A DNA stretch of 64,000 bases from an uncultured Oscillibacter sp. (lineage in GTDB: Bacteria > Bacillota > Clostridia > Oscillospirales > Oscillospiraceae). Positions 15,002 to 23,348 of this stretch are shown in pieces; the stretch's first letter is position 1, and each line of letters begins with the position of its first letter. The translations under genes and the position numbers were made by a program. The stretch lies in NCBI GenBank assembly GCA_910583785.1, contig CAJTZK010000002.1:271990-335989 (forward strand), in the 5' to 3' direction. The notes beneath the pieces were generated by a model that made no database searches, was not told the DNA's origin, and saw only the letters and a program-made list of their open reading frames with translations.

Positions 15002-16372
15002 ATGAACAAAAGCGGCATGCGGGACATGACGGCGGGCAGCCCCGCCGGGCACATTCTCTACTTTGCCCTGCCCCTCCTGGCGGGGAGCTTTCTCCAGCAG
15101 CTTTACAACATGGTGGACAGCTGGGTAGTGGGGCGCTACGTGGGGGACGGGGCCCTGGCCGCCGTGGGCGTGGGCTTCCCGGTTCTGACCATGTTCTCCT
15201 CCCTCTTCATCGGCCTTTCCAGCGGCGGCACGGTGGTCATCGCGCAGTTCTTCGGCGCGGGGAAGCTGGACCGGGTCCGGGACGCGGTGGACACCATCTA
15301 CGCCGCCTTCCTCACCTCCATCGTCCCCCTGACGGCCCTGGCCCTTCTGGCGGTGGGTCCCGTTCTCCGCCTGCTCCAGGTGGAGGCGTCCGCCTATGGC
15401 GAGGCCTACCTTTATTTAATAGTGGTCTGCGCCGGGCTTGTGGGCAGCATCGGCTATAACCTCAACGCAGGCATCTTAGGGGGCCTGGGGAACAGCCGGA
15501 GCACCCTTTTATTCCTGGCGGTGGCCTCGGTGATGAACATTGCCCTGGACCTGGTCCTGGTGCTGGCCTTCCGCCTGGGAGTCCTGGGGGTGGCCCTGGG
15601 GACCATCCTGGCCCAGGCGTTCTCCTGGCTCTTCGGCGTGTCCTATATCAACCGCCATTACCCGGAGCTCTCCCTGCGCCTCCTGCCCCGGACCTTTGAC
15701 CGGGCCCTTTTCCGCCAGATCATGGGCATCGGCCTCCCGGCGGGGGTACAGATGTCCCTGGTGGCCCTGGGGGCCATGGTGGTGATGGGAAAAATCAACT
15801 CCTATGGCAAGGAATTTACCGCCGGGTACAATGTGGGCTTCCGGCTGGACCAGCTGGCCTTCCTGCCCATCCAGAGCCTCTCCAGCGCCGTCATCTCCTT
15901 CGTGGGCCAAAACACCGGAGCCAGGAAGCCGGACCGGGTCCGGCGGGGCATCCGGGTAACGGTAAGCCTTTCCGCCGCCTGGGCCCTTTTAATGACGGCG
16001 GCGCTGATTCCCTTCCGGGAACCCCTGGTGGCGTTTTTCTCCCCCACTCCGGCGGTGATCCACGCCGGGGCGGTTTACCTCCAGTGCATCATGCCCTTTT
16101 ACGTGCTGTTCGCCGTCATGTTCTGCCTGAATAACGCCATGCGGGGGGCGGGGGACAGCGTGTTTCCCATGGTGGACGTGATTTTGTCCTTGATCCTGGT
16201 CCGGGTTCCAGCGGTGTACTGCCTGGCGGACCGCTTTGGGCCGGATTATATGTACTACGGGATGGCCGTGGGCTGGACGGTTGGCCTGGCAATGTCCGTG
16301 GGATGGTACTGTTCCGGCCGCTGGAAACGCCGGGGGAGCCTGGCGGACCGGGAAGCCGGGCCGGAGCCCTGA
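15002..16372 (+). CDS. MATE-family multidrug/cation antiporter
   Basis: 456 aa, about twelve membrane helices in two six-helix halves, the family size. Exports organic cations in exchange for Na+ or H+. Family marks: LYNMVDSWVVGRYVGDGALAAVG near residue 35 and the repeated half around 245 (IMGIGLPAGVQMSLVALGAM). The frame is open far upstream, but ATG 15002 begins right after GGGGAGG and starts with the usual DMTAGSPAGHILYFALPLL. Substrate cannot be predicted. A Na+ gradient from the V-type ATPase would suit a Na+-driven MATE (inference). Confidence 0.9.
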   Translation: MNKSGMRDMTAGSPAGHILYFALPLLAGSFLQQLYNMVDSWVVGRYVGDGALAAVGVGFPVLTMFSSLFIGLSSGGTVVIAQFFGAGKLDRVRDAVDTIYAAFLTSIVPLTALALLAVGPVLRLLQVEASAYGEAYLYLIVVCAGLVGSIGYNLNAGILGGLGNSRSTLLFLAVASVMNIALDLVLVLAFRLGVLGVALGTILAQAFSWLFGVSYINRHYPELSLRLLPRTFDRALFRQIMGIGLPAGVQMSLVALGAMVVMGKINSYGKEFTAGYNVGFRLDQLAFLPIQSLSSAVISFVGQNTGARKPDRVRRGIRVTVSLSAAWALLMTAALIPFREPLVAFFSPTPAVIHAGAVYLQCIMPFYVLFAVMFCLNNAMRGAGDSVFPMVDVILSLILVRVPAVYCLADRFGPDYMYYGMAVGWTVGLAMSVGWYCSGRWKRRGSLADREAGPEP

Positions 16373-16444
16373 TCTTTTGCGAAGCACCGGGCTGGGGAAC
16401 ACGCGTTTTCCAAACGCGCGTTCCCTCCTTTATTCCCCCTCCCC

Positions 16445-16476
16445 GGCCCGCCTCCCGGCCGGGCCTTCTTTTTTTT
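16445..16476 (+). terminator. Terminator after the MATE gene
   Basis: GGCCCG and CGGGCC form a short GC stem followed by TTCTTTTTTTT. It separates the MATE gene from the sigma factor promoter. Confidence 0.7.
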
Positions 16477-16493
16477 AAAATTTTTCCGCAGAC

Positions 16494-16522
16494 TGAAAGT
16501 ATCCGCCCCGCTGGATCGTATC
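16494..16522 (+). promoter_or_regulatory. ECF-type promoter before the sigma factor
   Basis: TGAAAGT (16494-16500) and CGTATC (16517-16522), 16-nt spacer. This matches the general ECF pattern GAAA...N16...CGTA and suggests that the sigma factor transcribes its own operon. Confidence 0.55.
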
Positions 16523-16554
16523 CATAACGAGAGCGCTCCAAAGGAGTTGATACC

Positions 16555-17043
16555 ATGGATACGAACCAGCAGGCGGAACGGCTGGCAAGCGCCTACGCCG
16601 ACGCCATTCTCCGCCTCAGCTATGCCTACCTGAAAAACACCTATGATGCCCAAGACGTCTGCCAGACCGTCTTCGTCAAGCTCCTCACGGAGCCCCGGGA
16701 ATTCGGCAGCGCCGAACACGAGCGGGCCTATGTCCTCCGCATGGCGGCAAACGCCTGCAAGGACCTTTTGAAAAGCCCCTGGCGGAAGCGGACCTGCGGC
16801 CTGGAAACCGTGCTGGAGGTCCCCGCCCCGGAGGCGGGGGACGGCTCCGTGCTGGCGGCGGTGAACGAGCTGCCCGCCCACTACCGCACGGCAATCTACC
16901 TCTTTTACTACGAAGGCTACCAGGCGGCGGAGATCGGGAAGATTCTCGGCGTGCCCACCGCCACGGTTCACACCCGCCTGGCCCGGGGCCGGGCAAGGCT
17001 CAAGGATATCTTAGGAGGTATGGACTATGAGCGATCTGTTTGA
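16555..17043 (+). CDS. ECF RNA polymerase sigma factor
   Basis: 162 aa. Region 2 (about 15-75) includes LRLSYAYLKNTYDAQDVCQTVFVKLL, the standard core-binding and -10 recognition helix set. Region 4 (about 108-155) has LPAHYRTAIYLFYYEGYQAAEIGKIL and the recognition helix VPTATVHTRLARGRARLK. ATG follows AAAGGAG. It overlaps the next gene by 17 nt, the usual sigma/anti-sigma coupling. The signal it answers is unknown. Confidence 0.93.
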   Translation: MDTNQQAERLASAYADAILRLSYAYLKNTYDAQDVCQTVFVKLLTEPREFGSAEHERAYVLRMAANACKDLLKSPWRKRTCGLETVLEVPAPEAGDGSVLAAVNELPAHYRTAIYLFYYEGYQAAEIGKILGVPTATVHTRLARGRARLKDILGGMDYERSV

Positions 17044-18082
17044 TTACAAAAAGGAGATGAGCGAATTGCGCTTTACGGAGATTCAGAAGAAAGCCCTGGC
17101 GGAGGCCGCCGCCTCCGCCGCCCGGACCCCGGCAAAACGCCGCCGCCCCGTGTTCCGCACGGCCCTGATTGCCGCCGCCATGGCCGCCGTGCTGGTGGTG
17201 GGGTCCAGCGCGGCGGGGATTCTGCCCAGCCCCGCGGAGATTTTCACCCCTCTGTTCGGCGGGGCCGCGGCCCAGACGGAGGTCATCGGCAAAATCGGGC
17301 ACCCCATCGGGGCCAGCGACACAGTCAACGGAATCACCATCACGGCGGACGCCATTATGGGGACCGAGTACAACGCAGTCATCGTCTACACCCTCAGCCG
17401 GGACGACGGGGCGCGCTTCTTCCCGGAGGGGGAGAACCTGGACAGCCGGATGCTGGTGATGGGCGGCTTTGGCGGGCTAGGCGGCATCAAGGGCGGAAGC
17501 CACGGCAGCTCCTGGTTCGTGGACGAGGACCCGGAGGACGACCGTATCCAATATGTGGAAGCCGTCAATATGGACTATCCCGTGACGAAAGCCACCGTCA
17601 ACGCCACCTTCTACGACCTGTGCTATTGGAAGGACGGCCAGGCGGAGCCCCAGGCCCTCTATACGGGCAGATGGTATCTCCGCTATGAGGTGGACTACGA
17701 GGACTGCTCCATCCGCCTGGGCGGCGGGGAGACCTTCTCTCAGGACGGATTGAACTTCACCATCGATGAGGTATCCGTTTCCCCCATCGGTTTCCGAGTG
17801 GCCTACACGGCGGACCAGGAGCCCGTCTGGAGCGGCGCCCCCAGCGGGCGGCAGGCCCCCCAGGACTCCCGCGAGTCCCAGCGGTATCTGGAAAACGTGG
17901 AAATCCTCCTCACCAAGACCGACGGCACGGTGCTTGACCTCAGCAATTCCGGCGGCAGCATCTCCCCCAAGGATGGCGCGTCCGTCTGCACCAAGGGCGA
18001 GGTTCTGACGGAGATTCTCCCCCTGGAGGACATGGCCTCCATCTCCGTGGGCGGCGTGACCTACGAAATTCCCCACGATTAA
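17027..18082 (+). CDS. DUF4179 membrane protein, likely anti-sigma factor
   Basis: 351 aa. A short cytoplasmic part (1-40) with KKEMSELRFTEIQKKAL, one membrane helix (about 42-65, FRTALIAAAMAAVLVVGSSA), then a large extracytoplasmic domain beginning with the DUF4179 beta region (GIDITADAI-like: DTVNGITITADAIMGTEYNA). This topology and the 17-nt overlap with an ECF sigma gene indicate a membrane anti-sigma factor. The outside domain would sense the signal. The cytoplasmic segment is too short for a classical ZAS zinc anti-sigma domain, and no HxxxCxxC is present. Confidence 0.8.
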   Translation: MSDLFDYKKEMSELRFTEIQKKALAEAAASAARTPAKRRRPVFRTALIAAAMAAVLVVGSSAAGILPSPAEIFTPLFGGAAAQTEVIGKIGHPIGASDTVNGITITADAIMGTEYNAVIVYTLSRDDGARFFPEGENLDSRMLVMGGFGGLGGIKGGSHGSSWFVDEDPEDDRIQYVEAVNMDYPVTKATVNATFYDLCYWKDGQAEPQALYTGRWYLRYEVDYEDCSIRLGGGETFSQDGLNFTIDEVSVSPIGFRVAYTADQEPVWSGAPSGRQAPQDSRESQRYLENVEILLTKTDGTVLDLSNSGGSISPKDGASVCTKGEVLTEILPLEDMASISVGGVTYEIPHD

Positions 18083-18097
18083 CCCCCAGGTCCCAGA

Positions 18098-18129
18098 GGA
18101 ACGGGCCGCCCAGGAGGCGGCCCGTTCCC
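18098..18129 (+). terminator. Hairpin after the DUF4179 gene
   Basis: GGAACGGGCCGCC and GGCGGCCCGTTCC form a 13-bp stem with a CAGGA loop, 16 nt after the stop. The tail is C-rich rather than T-rich, so it may stabilise the 3' end more than terminate. Confidence 0.55.
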
Positions 18130-18173
18130 CCGAAGCCGCCGGGCCCCGGAGAGGCCCGTTTCCCCCAACCAAC

Positions 18174-18202
18174 AAGGCCGGGACCTTAGGTCCCGGCCTT
18201 TG
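18174..18202. terminator. Bidirectional terminator before the MBL gene end
   Basis: AAGGCCGGGACC-TTAG-GGTCCCGGCCTT: a 12-bp perfect stem flanked by A and T on both sides, between two convergent genes. Confidence 0.85.
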
Positions 18203-18204
18203 CC

Positions 18205-19155
18205 TTACTCAATCTCCATATGTACCGACTCGTGGAACTCCGGCTCCACCAGCCCGGGAATCTCCACCGCGTCGGTAAAGCGCACGTCCTCCGTATATTC
18301 CCGCAGCAGGGAAATAATATAGGGGTGGGGCCGCTCGTCGGGCCGCCCCGCCGCCACGCACACCACAATGGTCTTAGGGGCCAGGCGGCTGACGCTCTTC
18401 CTGGTGCTGGAGGTCAGGGAGGCGTGGTGGGGCAGCTTCAAAATGTCGCAGGGGGCCAGGGTGTCGTTGTCCCAGGCCGCGCCGTACATGTCGCCCCCCA
18501 GGACGATCTCCTTCCCGTGGTAGTATAGCCTCTGGCGGAGGCTGGAGATGTTCATGGACTTGGTCCAGCGCATCAAATCGTGGCGGTTCCGCTCTCCCCG
18601 GAAGGCCGCGTCGTAGACGGCCTTCTGCCGGGGATACAGGGCGGGCTCCCCGGCGTAAATATCCATGGCCAGGTCCTCCGTCAGCTGGAGGGACTCCACC
18701 TTGTCCCCGGGGAGCTCCACAAATTCTCCCACCCGCCCCGGGCGGGCCCGGAGGGCGGAGGCGTAAATGTCCAAGCACCGCAGCAGGTTCCGGGCCGCGC
18801 CGGGGAGCCCGTTGTCCCCATCGGGGTCCAGGGGGCCGTGGCCCTCCGGCGGAACGTAGGTGGAAACCAGCTTCTCCACCTCCACCGCCTCCAGAACCCG
18901 GCCCAGGCCGCCGATGTGGTCCCGGTGGAAGTGGGTGGCCAGGAGGACATCCAGCTTGCCGATGCCCTGCTTTTTCAAAAAGTCCCCGGCGTAAATCCGC
19001 TGGGACCGGGGGTCCAGGGGGGCGGGATGGTCGTCCCGGACCAGGTTGTCATGGCCGCAGTCCACCAGCATGGCGAAGCGCCGCGTCCCTCCCTCCAGCT
19101 CCTGGACCAGAATGGAATCCCCGTTGCCGACGTTGATGAAATCCAATACCAGCAT
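18205..19155 (-). CDS. MBL-fold metallo-hydrolase, ComEC/Rec2-like domain
   Basis: 316 aa. The zinc motif HFHRDH is at residues 75-80, preceded by DCGHDN and followed by a GGDMYGAAWDND segment with the distal acidic ligand. The arrangement (LDFINVGNGDSILVQ at the N-terminus) matches the beta-lactamase-like domain of ComEC proteins, but no membrane segments are attached, so this is a soluble stand-alone form. Such proteins are often nucleases or phosphodiesterases of unknown substrate. Monocistronic; convergent with the sigma operon. Confidence 0.85.
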   Translation of the reverse strand: MLVLDFINVGNGDSILVQELEGGTRRFAMLVDCGHDNLVRDDHPAPLDPRSQRIYAGDFLKKQGIGKLDVLLATHFHRDHIGGLGRVLEAVEVEKLVSTYVPPEGHGPLDPDGDNGLPGAARNLLRCLDIYASALRARPGRVGEFVELPGDKVESLQLTEDLAMDIYAGEPALYPRQKAVYDAAFRGERNRHDLMRWTKSMNISSLRQRLYYHGKEIVLGGDMYGAAWDNDTLAPCDILKLPHHASLTSSTRKSVSRLAPKTIVVCVAAGRPDERPHPYIISLLREYTEDVRFTDAVEIPGLVEPEFHESVHMEIE

Positions 19156-19470
19156 AAGCCGATCCCCCTCACTTTTTTATTTAGGATAGGATACCATAGC
19201 CCCGGAGGCGGCGCAAGGGAAAGTCCCCCGCCGCAGCCTCCAAAATTTCACCTGGATTTTTGGCATCCTGCCGAAAGCCTCCCCTTCTGGATTCCGGCGG
19301 GAATCCGGCCCCAGGGGCTCCTAAAATTTCACTCCCGTTTATGTGATATATGTTTGTAACAAATAAGGAACCAAGCCCCGTGCGCCCCTGTCCGTGCGGC
19401 TTTCCGTGGCGGCAGAGCGGACCGCCGTTTGCTGGAAGGCGCGGGGGCGCGCCCTTTTCCCATCCTCTTC

Positions 19471-19499
19471 TAGACAGGCGGGGAATTGCGTGGTATAAT
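19471..19499 (+). promoter_or_regulatory. Promoter of the ZIP transporter gene
   Basis: TAGACA (19471-19476), 17-nt spacer, TATAAT (19494-19499), with TGG before the -10 (extended form). 19200-19470 carries no gene that I can support. Confidence 0.75.
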
Positions 19500-19544
19500 A
19501 AACTTGTTAGGGTATCGCTAAAAAAGGGAGGACATATCATTTTG

Positions 19545-20273
19545 ATGGATACGATGACAATGGGCCTTTGGACCACGCTGCTGGTCACCGCCGCCGCTGG
19601 CATTGGCGGCACCGGGCTGGGGGGCGCGCTGGCCACCCTGTTCCGCCGGGACTCCGGCCGGGAGGCCAGCCTGCTTTTGAGCTTCGCCGCCGGGGTGATG
19701 GTGTCGGTGTCCTGCTTTGGCCTTTTGACGGAGGCCGCCGCCCCGGGTGCCATGGAGCTGGTGGCCCTGGGGGTCTTCCTGGGCTGCGGCGTCACGGCGG
19801 GGCTGAACGCCCTGCTGGACCGGGGCCAGCCCACCGGCGGGCTGGTGCTGGCGGGCCTGGTGATGGCCGCCGCCATCGCCCTGCACAACGTGCCCGAGGG
19901 CATGGTGATCGGCGCATCCTTTATCGGCGGCACGGTCCGCCAGGGCTGGACCATGGCGGCGGTCATCGGGCTGCACAACATTCCGGAGGGCATGGCCATC
20001 TCCGCCCCCATGGTGGCGGGGGGCGAGCGCCGCTGGCGGGCGGCGGGCCTGGCGGCCCTCTCCGGGGCCCCCACGGTGCTGGGGGCGGCCCTGGGCTACT
20101 GCCTGGGCACCCTGGGCCCCACGGCCCTGACCCTCACGCTGAGCTTTGCCGCCGGGGCCATGCTGTACGTGGTCTTCGGCGAGCTCCTCCCCGAGGCGGC
20201 CAGCCTCTGGAAGAGCAAGCTCCCCGCCCTGGCGGCGGTGCTGGGCATCCTGGTGGGCATGCTGATTGGCTGA
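19545..20273 (+). CDS. ZIP-family divalent metal transporter
   Basis: 242 aa, about eight membrane helices. Brings Zn2+ (or Fe2+/Mn2+) into the cytoplasm. The two metal-binding helices carry HNVPEG (TM4) and HNIPEG (TM5), the defining ZIP motifs. The family's His-rich loop is absent, as in ZupT-type members. ATG 19545 or the TTG just before it (19542) could start; GGGAGG lies 10-13 nt upstream. Monocistronic. No metal-regulator box was recognised. Confidence 0.92.
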   Translation: MDTMTMGLWTTLLVTAAAGIGGTGLGGALATLFRRDSGREASLLLSFAAGVMVSVSCFGLLTEAAAPGAMELVALGVFLGCGVTAGLNALLDRGQPTGGLVLAGLVMAAAIALHNVPEGMVIGASFIGGTVRQGWTMAAVIGLHNIPEGMAISAPMVAGGERRWRAAGLAALSGAPTVLGAALGYCLGTLGPTALTLTLSFAAGAMLYVVFGELLPEAASLWKSKLPALAAVLGILVGMLIG

Positions 20274-20405
20274 CCTTCCCCCGGCGGAGCGCCTTTTGTT
20301 CTCCCGGTTGTATGGGGGCGTGCAATTCCCCCCTCCCGGGGACTGTTGTTGACGGCGCCGTTCTTGGCGGCGCGCGGAATCCACGAGCAAAAGGAGGCGC
20401 TTTTC

Positions 20406-20681
20406 ATGCGCGGAACACCTCAGAGAAAGCGGACGCCCCGGAACCAGGACGTCCGGGCGGCCATCGCCGGGGCGGGCCTCCGCCACTGGTGGGTGGCCGA
20501 GGAACTGGGCATTGCCTGCGGCACCCTGTCCAACCGATTGCGCCGGGAACTCTCCCCGGAGGAAAAGCAGGAGGTCCTGGACGCCGTCCGGCAGCTGGCG
20601 GAACGCCTGGGGGACCCGGCGGCTCCCCGCCCCGGCGTAACCCTGGAGGCCCGGGCCACCATCCCCGGGCGGGGCTGGTGA
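20406..20681 (+). CDS. Small HTH protein of unknown role
   Basis: 91 aa. RNQDVRAAIAGAGLRHWWVAEELGIACGTLSNRLRREL is a helix-turn-helix (about 12-48) of the XRE/DUF-like type often seen in phage-derived genes of clostridia, followed by a LSPEEKQEVLDAVRQLAERL helix. AAAGGAGG precedes ATG 20406. The C-terminus is short and Pro/Arg-rich. DNA target unknown. It is followed at once by a strong bidirectional terminator. Confidence 0.7.
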   Translation: MRGTPQRKRTPRNQDVRAAIAGAGLRHWWVAEELGIACGTLSNRLRRELSPEEKQEVLDAVRQLAERLGDPAAPRPGVTLEARATIPGRGW

Positions 20682-20687
20682 ACAGCG

Positions 20688-20725
20688 AAAAAGGCGGCAT
20701 GGCGCAAACGCCATGCCGCCTTTTT
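20688..20725. terminator. Strong bidirectional terminator
   Basis: AAAAAGGCGGCATGGCG and CGCCATGCCGCCTTTTT: a 17-bp stem including A/T tails with a CAAA loop, between the HTH gene and the convergent DUF3810 gene. Confidence 0.93.
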
Positions 20726-20731
20726 GTCCGC

Positions 20732-21820
20732 TCATTTATAATAGGCCACCAGCAAATCCACCACGGTACCGTAGGACTGGATTCCCCGCTCGTCGCCGTA
20801 GCTTTTCAGGATGCCGTCATAGACCTTATTGCTGGCCTTCTGCACCGCCGTGTCCTGGAACTGGGCCCAATAGGCGTTGTTGTAGGCCAGGTCCAGCTGG
20901 ACCTCCTCCGGCAGGGTCTCCCGGATGGCCCAATAGGCCTCCGGGTCCTGGGAGTACAGGGCGTTCCCCAGGTAGACGTACCCGATGAGCCAGCCGGAGT
21001 ACACATAGGCCGGGTCGGCGCAGGTGGTGGAGGCCAGCACCGCCAGGAAGTTGCATTCCTGTTCCGAGGCGTAGCCCCGCTGGTGGGCCAGCTCGTGGGC
21101 GATGGTGGAGGGCAGCATGCAGGCGGGGCTGTCCACATTGACGTTGGACTCCCCGGTGAAGGAGCTGTAGAACCCCGTGAAGTCCAGGGCGCTCATGAGC
21201 CGGGAGAAGGCCATGGGCTTCACCCCCGGGTCGTCGAAGGCCAGGAAGGGGAAGTCCTCCGTAATCCCGCCGTAGGCGTGGACGCTGTTCGCCAGAATCT
21301 CCTCCCGGGGCACGGCGAAAAGCCCGCGTTCGTCCCGGGCCACGTTCCCCGCCGCCTCCGCCGTCCTTCTGGCGAACTGGGCCGTCACGGCCCGGAGGTC
21401 CTCCAGGGCCACGGGCTGGGCGTAAATCCCGGACTGGTCCTGGAACCCGTCTGTCCAGTAATTCACGCCCCACAGCAGGCAGAATCCCGCCCAGACGGAC
21501 AGCAGGGCGCACCCCGCCCCCAGGGCCGCCCCATAGGCCCGGCTTCCCCGCCCGTCCCGGGCCCGGGCCACGGCAACGACGCTCCAGATGAGATAGCCGG
21601 CGCCAAAGAGCACTGCCAGCACCTCCACCAGCTCCATGACGGAGAAGGGGACCAGGTAGCTGATCCGCCCCAGCCCCCGCCGGAGGGGCCCGGTGAACCG
21701 CTCCGCTATGGCGTTCATCAGCCCCCTCTGCCCCCGGAGGGCGAAGAAGGCCAGCAGGAACCCGCCGTCCGCCAGCAGCCAGATATGAAGGTTTTTATGG
21801 GTTTGGAAACAAGCTTTCAT
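20732..21820 (-). CDS. DUF3810 membrane metalloprotein
   Basis: 362 aa. Three N-terminal hydrophobic segments (about 12-125) are followed by a soluble domain with AHELAHQRGY, a zinc-metallopeptidase HExxH-type motif, and ASEQECNFLAVLA, which carries a likely third acidic ligand. This is the DUF3810 pattern; activity is unproven in the family. ATG 21820 is two bases after the stop of the ABC ATPase gene and has GGAGTG before it, so it is the last gene of the ABC operon. Its link to peptide import suggests membrane-side peptide or protein processing (inference). Confidence 0.85.
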   Translation of the reverse strand: MKACFQTHKNLHIWLLADGGFLLAFFALRGQRGLMNAIAERFTGPLRRGLGRISYLVPFSVMELVEVLAVLFGAGYLIWSVVAVARARDGRGSRAYGAALGAGCALLSVWAGFCLLWGVNYWTDGFQDQSGIYAQPVALEDLRAVTAQFARRTAEAAGNVARDERGLFAVPREEILANSVHAYGGITEDFPFLAFDDPGVKPMAFSRLMSALDFTGFYSSFTGESNVNVDSPACMLPSTIAHELAHQRGYASEQECNFLAVLASTTCADPAYVYSGWLIGYVYLGNALYSQDPEAYWAIRETLPEEVQLDLAYNNAYWAQFQDTAVQKASNKVYDGILKSYGDERGIQSYGTVVDLLVAYYK

Positions 21821-21822
21821 GG

Positions 21823-22560
21823 TCACTCCGCCGCCGCCAGTAATTGTTTCGTGTAGTCCTCCTTCGGGTGGCTGAAGATTTCCTCCACCGTCCCCTGTTC
21901 CACGATCCGTCCGTCCTTCATCACCAGCACCCGGTCGCAGAGCTGGTACACCACGTTCAGGTCGTGGGAGATGAACAGGTAGCTCAAGTCCAGTTCCCGC
22001 CGCAAACTGCGCAGCAGGTCCAGAATCTGGGCCTGGATGGTCACGTCCAGGGCGGACACCGGCTCGTCGGCAATCAGGAACTTGGGCCGCCGTATCAGCG
22101 CCGCGGCGATGCTGACCCGCTGGCGCTGGCCCCCGGAGAGCTCGGAGGGCTTGGCCCCCAGGCACTCCTCGGGCAGCTCCACCCGCTCCAGCATCTCCCG
22201 GACCCGGCGCTTCCGCTCCGCCTTGCCGTATTTCCCGTAAACCCGCAGGGGCTCCTCCAGGGTCCACTCCACGCTGTAGAAGGGGTTCAGGGAGCTGTAG
22301 GGGTCCTGGAAGATCATCTGGGGCCGCTTGGTGTAGTTGGTCACAGTACCCTGGCCGGGCTTCACCATGCCGAGAATCGTCCGGGCCAGGGTGGACTTCC
22401 CCGTCCCGGACTCGCCGACGAGGCCCAGGATTTCCCCCTGACGCACGTCGAAGGTCACATCGTGGAGGACCTCCTGGCGCTGCCGTCTCCCAAAGAGGCC
22501 CCCGCCGCCGCTGTAGCCGCTGTACACATGGCTGAGGGATAACACCAGCTCTCCGCTCAT
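21823..22560 (-). CDS. Peptide/nickel-type ABC importer ATPase (DppF-like)
   Basis: 245 aa. Walker A GESGTGKST, signature LSGGQRQRVSIAAAL, Walker B FLIADEPVSALDVTIQAQIL: one of the two paired ATPases of Opp/Dpp/Nik importers. It lacks the long oligopeptide/dipeptide C-terminal extension (it ends at about 245 aa), closer to the NikE/GsiA half type. Its start overlaps the previous ATPase gene by 4 nt. Confidence 0.92.
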   Translation of the reverse strand: MSGELVLSLSHVYSGYSGGGGLFGRRQRQEVLHDVTFDVRQGEILGLVGESGTGKSTLARTILGMVKPGQGTVTNYTKRPQMIFQDPYSSLNPFYSVEWTLEEPLRVYGKYGKAERKRRVREMLERVELPEECLGAKPSELSGGQRQRVSIAAALIRRPKFLIADEPVSALDVTIQAQILDLLRSLRRELDLSYLFISHDLNVVYQLCDRVLVMKDGRIVEQGTVEEIFSHPKEDYTKQLLAAAE

Positions 22561-23348
22561 GGCTCCGCCTCCTTCCGCTTCCGGGTGGGGATGGCGGCGA
22601 TGAGCCGCTGGGTGTAGGGGTGCCTGGGATGGCGGAAGACCTCCTGGGCCTCCCCCTCCTCCACCAGCAGGCCCCGCTGCATCACCGCCACCCGGCCGCA
22701 GAGCTTCCGCACCACGTTTAAATCGTGGGAGATGAACAGCATGGACATGCCGGACTCCCGGTTCAGCCTCTTCAAAAGCTCCAGGATCTGGGCCTGGATG
22801 GTGACGTCCAGGGCCGTCGTGGGCTCGTCCAGCAGCAGCAGCTTCGGGCTGGCGATCACCGCCGCCGCAATCATGGCCCGCTGGAGCATGCCGCCGGAGA
22901 GCTGGTGGGGGTATTTCCCATACACCGCCTCCGGTTCCGCCAGCTCCACCGCCGCCATGGCCTCCAGCGCCCGGCGGCGGCGCTCCTCCCGGCCCAGCCC
23001 CGTGTGAACCCGGAGGACCTCCTCCACCTGGGGGCCGATTTTCATCAGGGGGTCCAGGGCGCTCTGGGGCTCCTGGAACACCACGCCGATCTCCCGCCCC
23101 TGGATGTTCCGCAGCGTCCCCCGGTCCGCATGGAGGAGCTCGGTCCCATCCAGGAGTATCTCCCCGGAATAATCACACTGCTTCCGGGGCAGCAGACCCG
23201 CCACGCTCATGGCGGTGACGGTCTTCCCGGACCCGGACTCACCCACCAGGCCCACGATCTCCCCCTCCCCGATGGAGAGGGACACCCCGGCCACGGCCTC
23301 CCGGTCCCGGCCCAGGAACTTCACATGCAGGTTCCGGATTTCCAGCAT
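22557..23348 (-). CDS. Peptide/nickel-type ABC importer ATPase (DppD-like)
   Basis: 263 aa. Walker A GESGSGKT, signature LSGGMLQRAMIAAAV, Walker B LLLDEPTTALDVTIQAQILEL. The LSGGM variant is typical of the D subunit in nickel/peptide systems. ATG 23348 is preferred over GTG 23351 because GGGGGTG lies 6 nt before it. It overlaps the permease stop. Confidence 0.92.
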   Translation of the reverse strand: MLEIRNLHVKFLGRDREAVAGVSLSIGEGEIVGLVGESGSGKTVTAMSVAGLLPRKQCDYSGEILLDGTELLHADRGTLRNIQGREIGVVFQEPQSALDPLMKIGPQVEEVLRVHTGLGREERRRRALEAMAAVELAEPEAVYGKYPHQLSGGMLQRAMIAAAVIASPKLLLLDEPTTALDVTIQAQILELLKRLNRESGMSMLFISHDLNVVRKLCGRVAVMQRGLLVEEGEAQEVFRHPRHPYTQRLIAAIPTRKRKEAEP

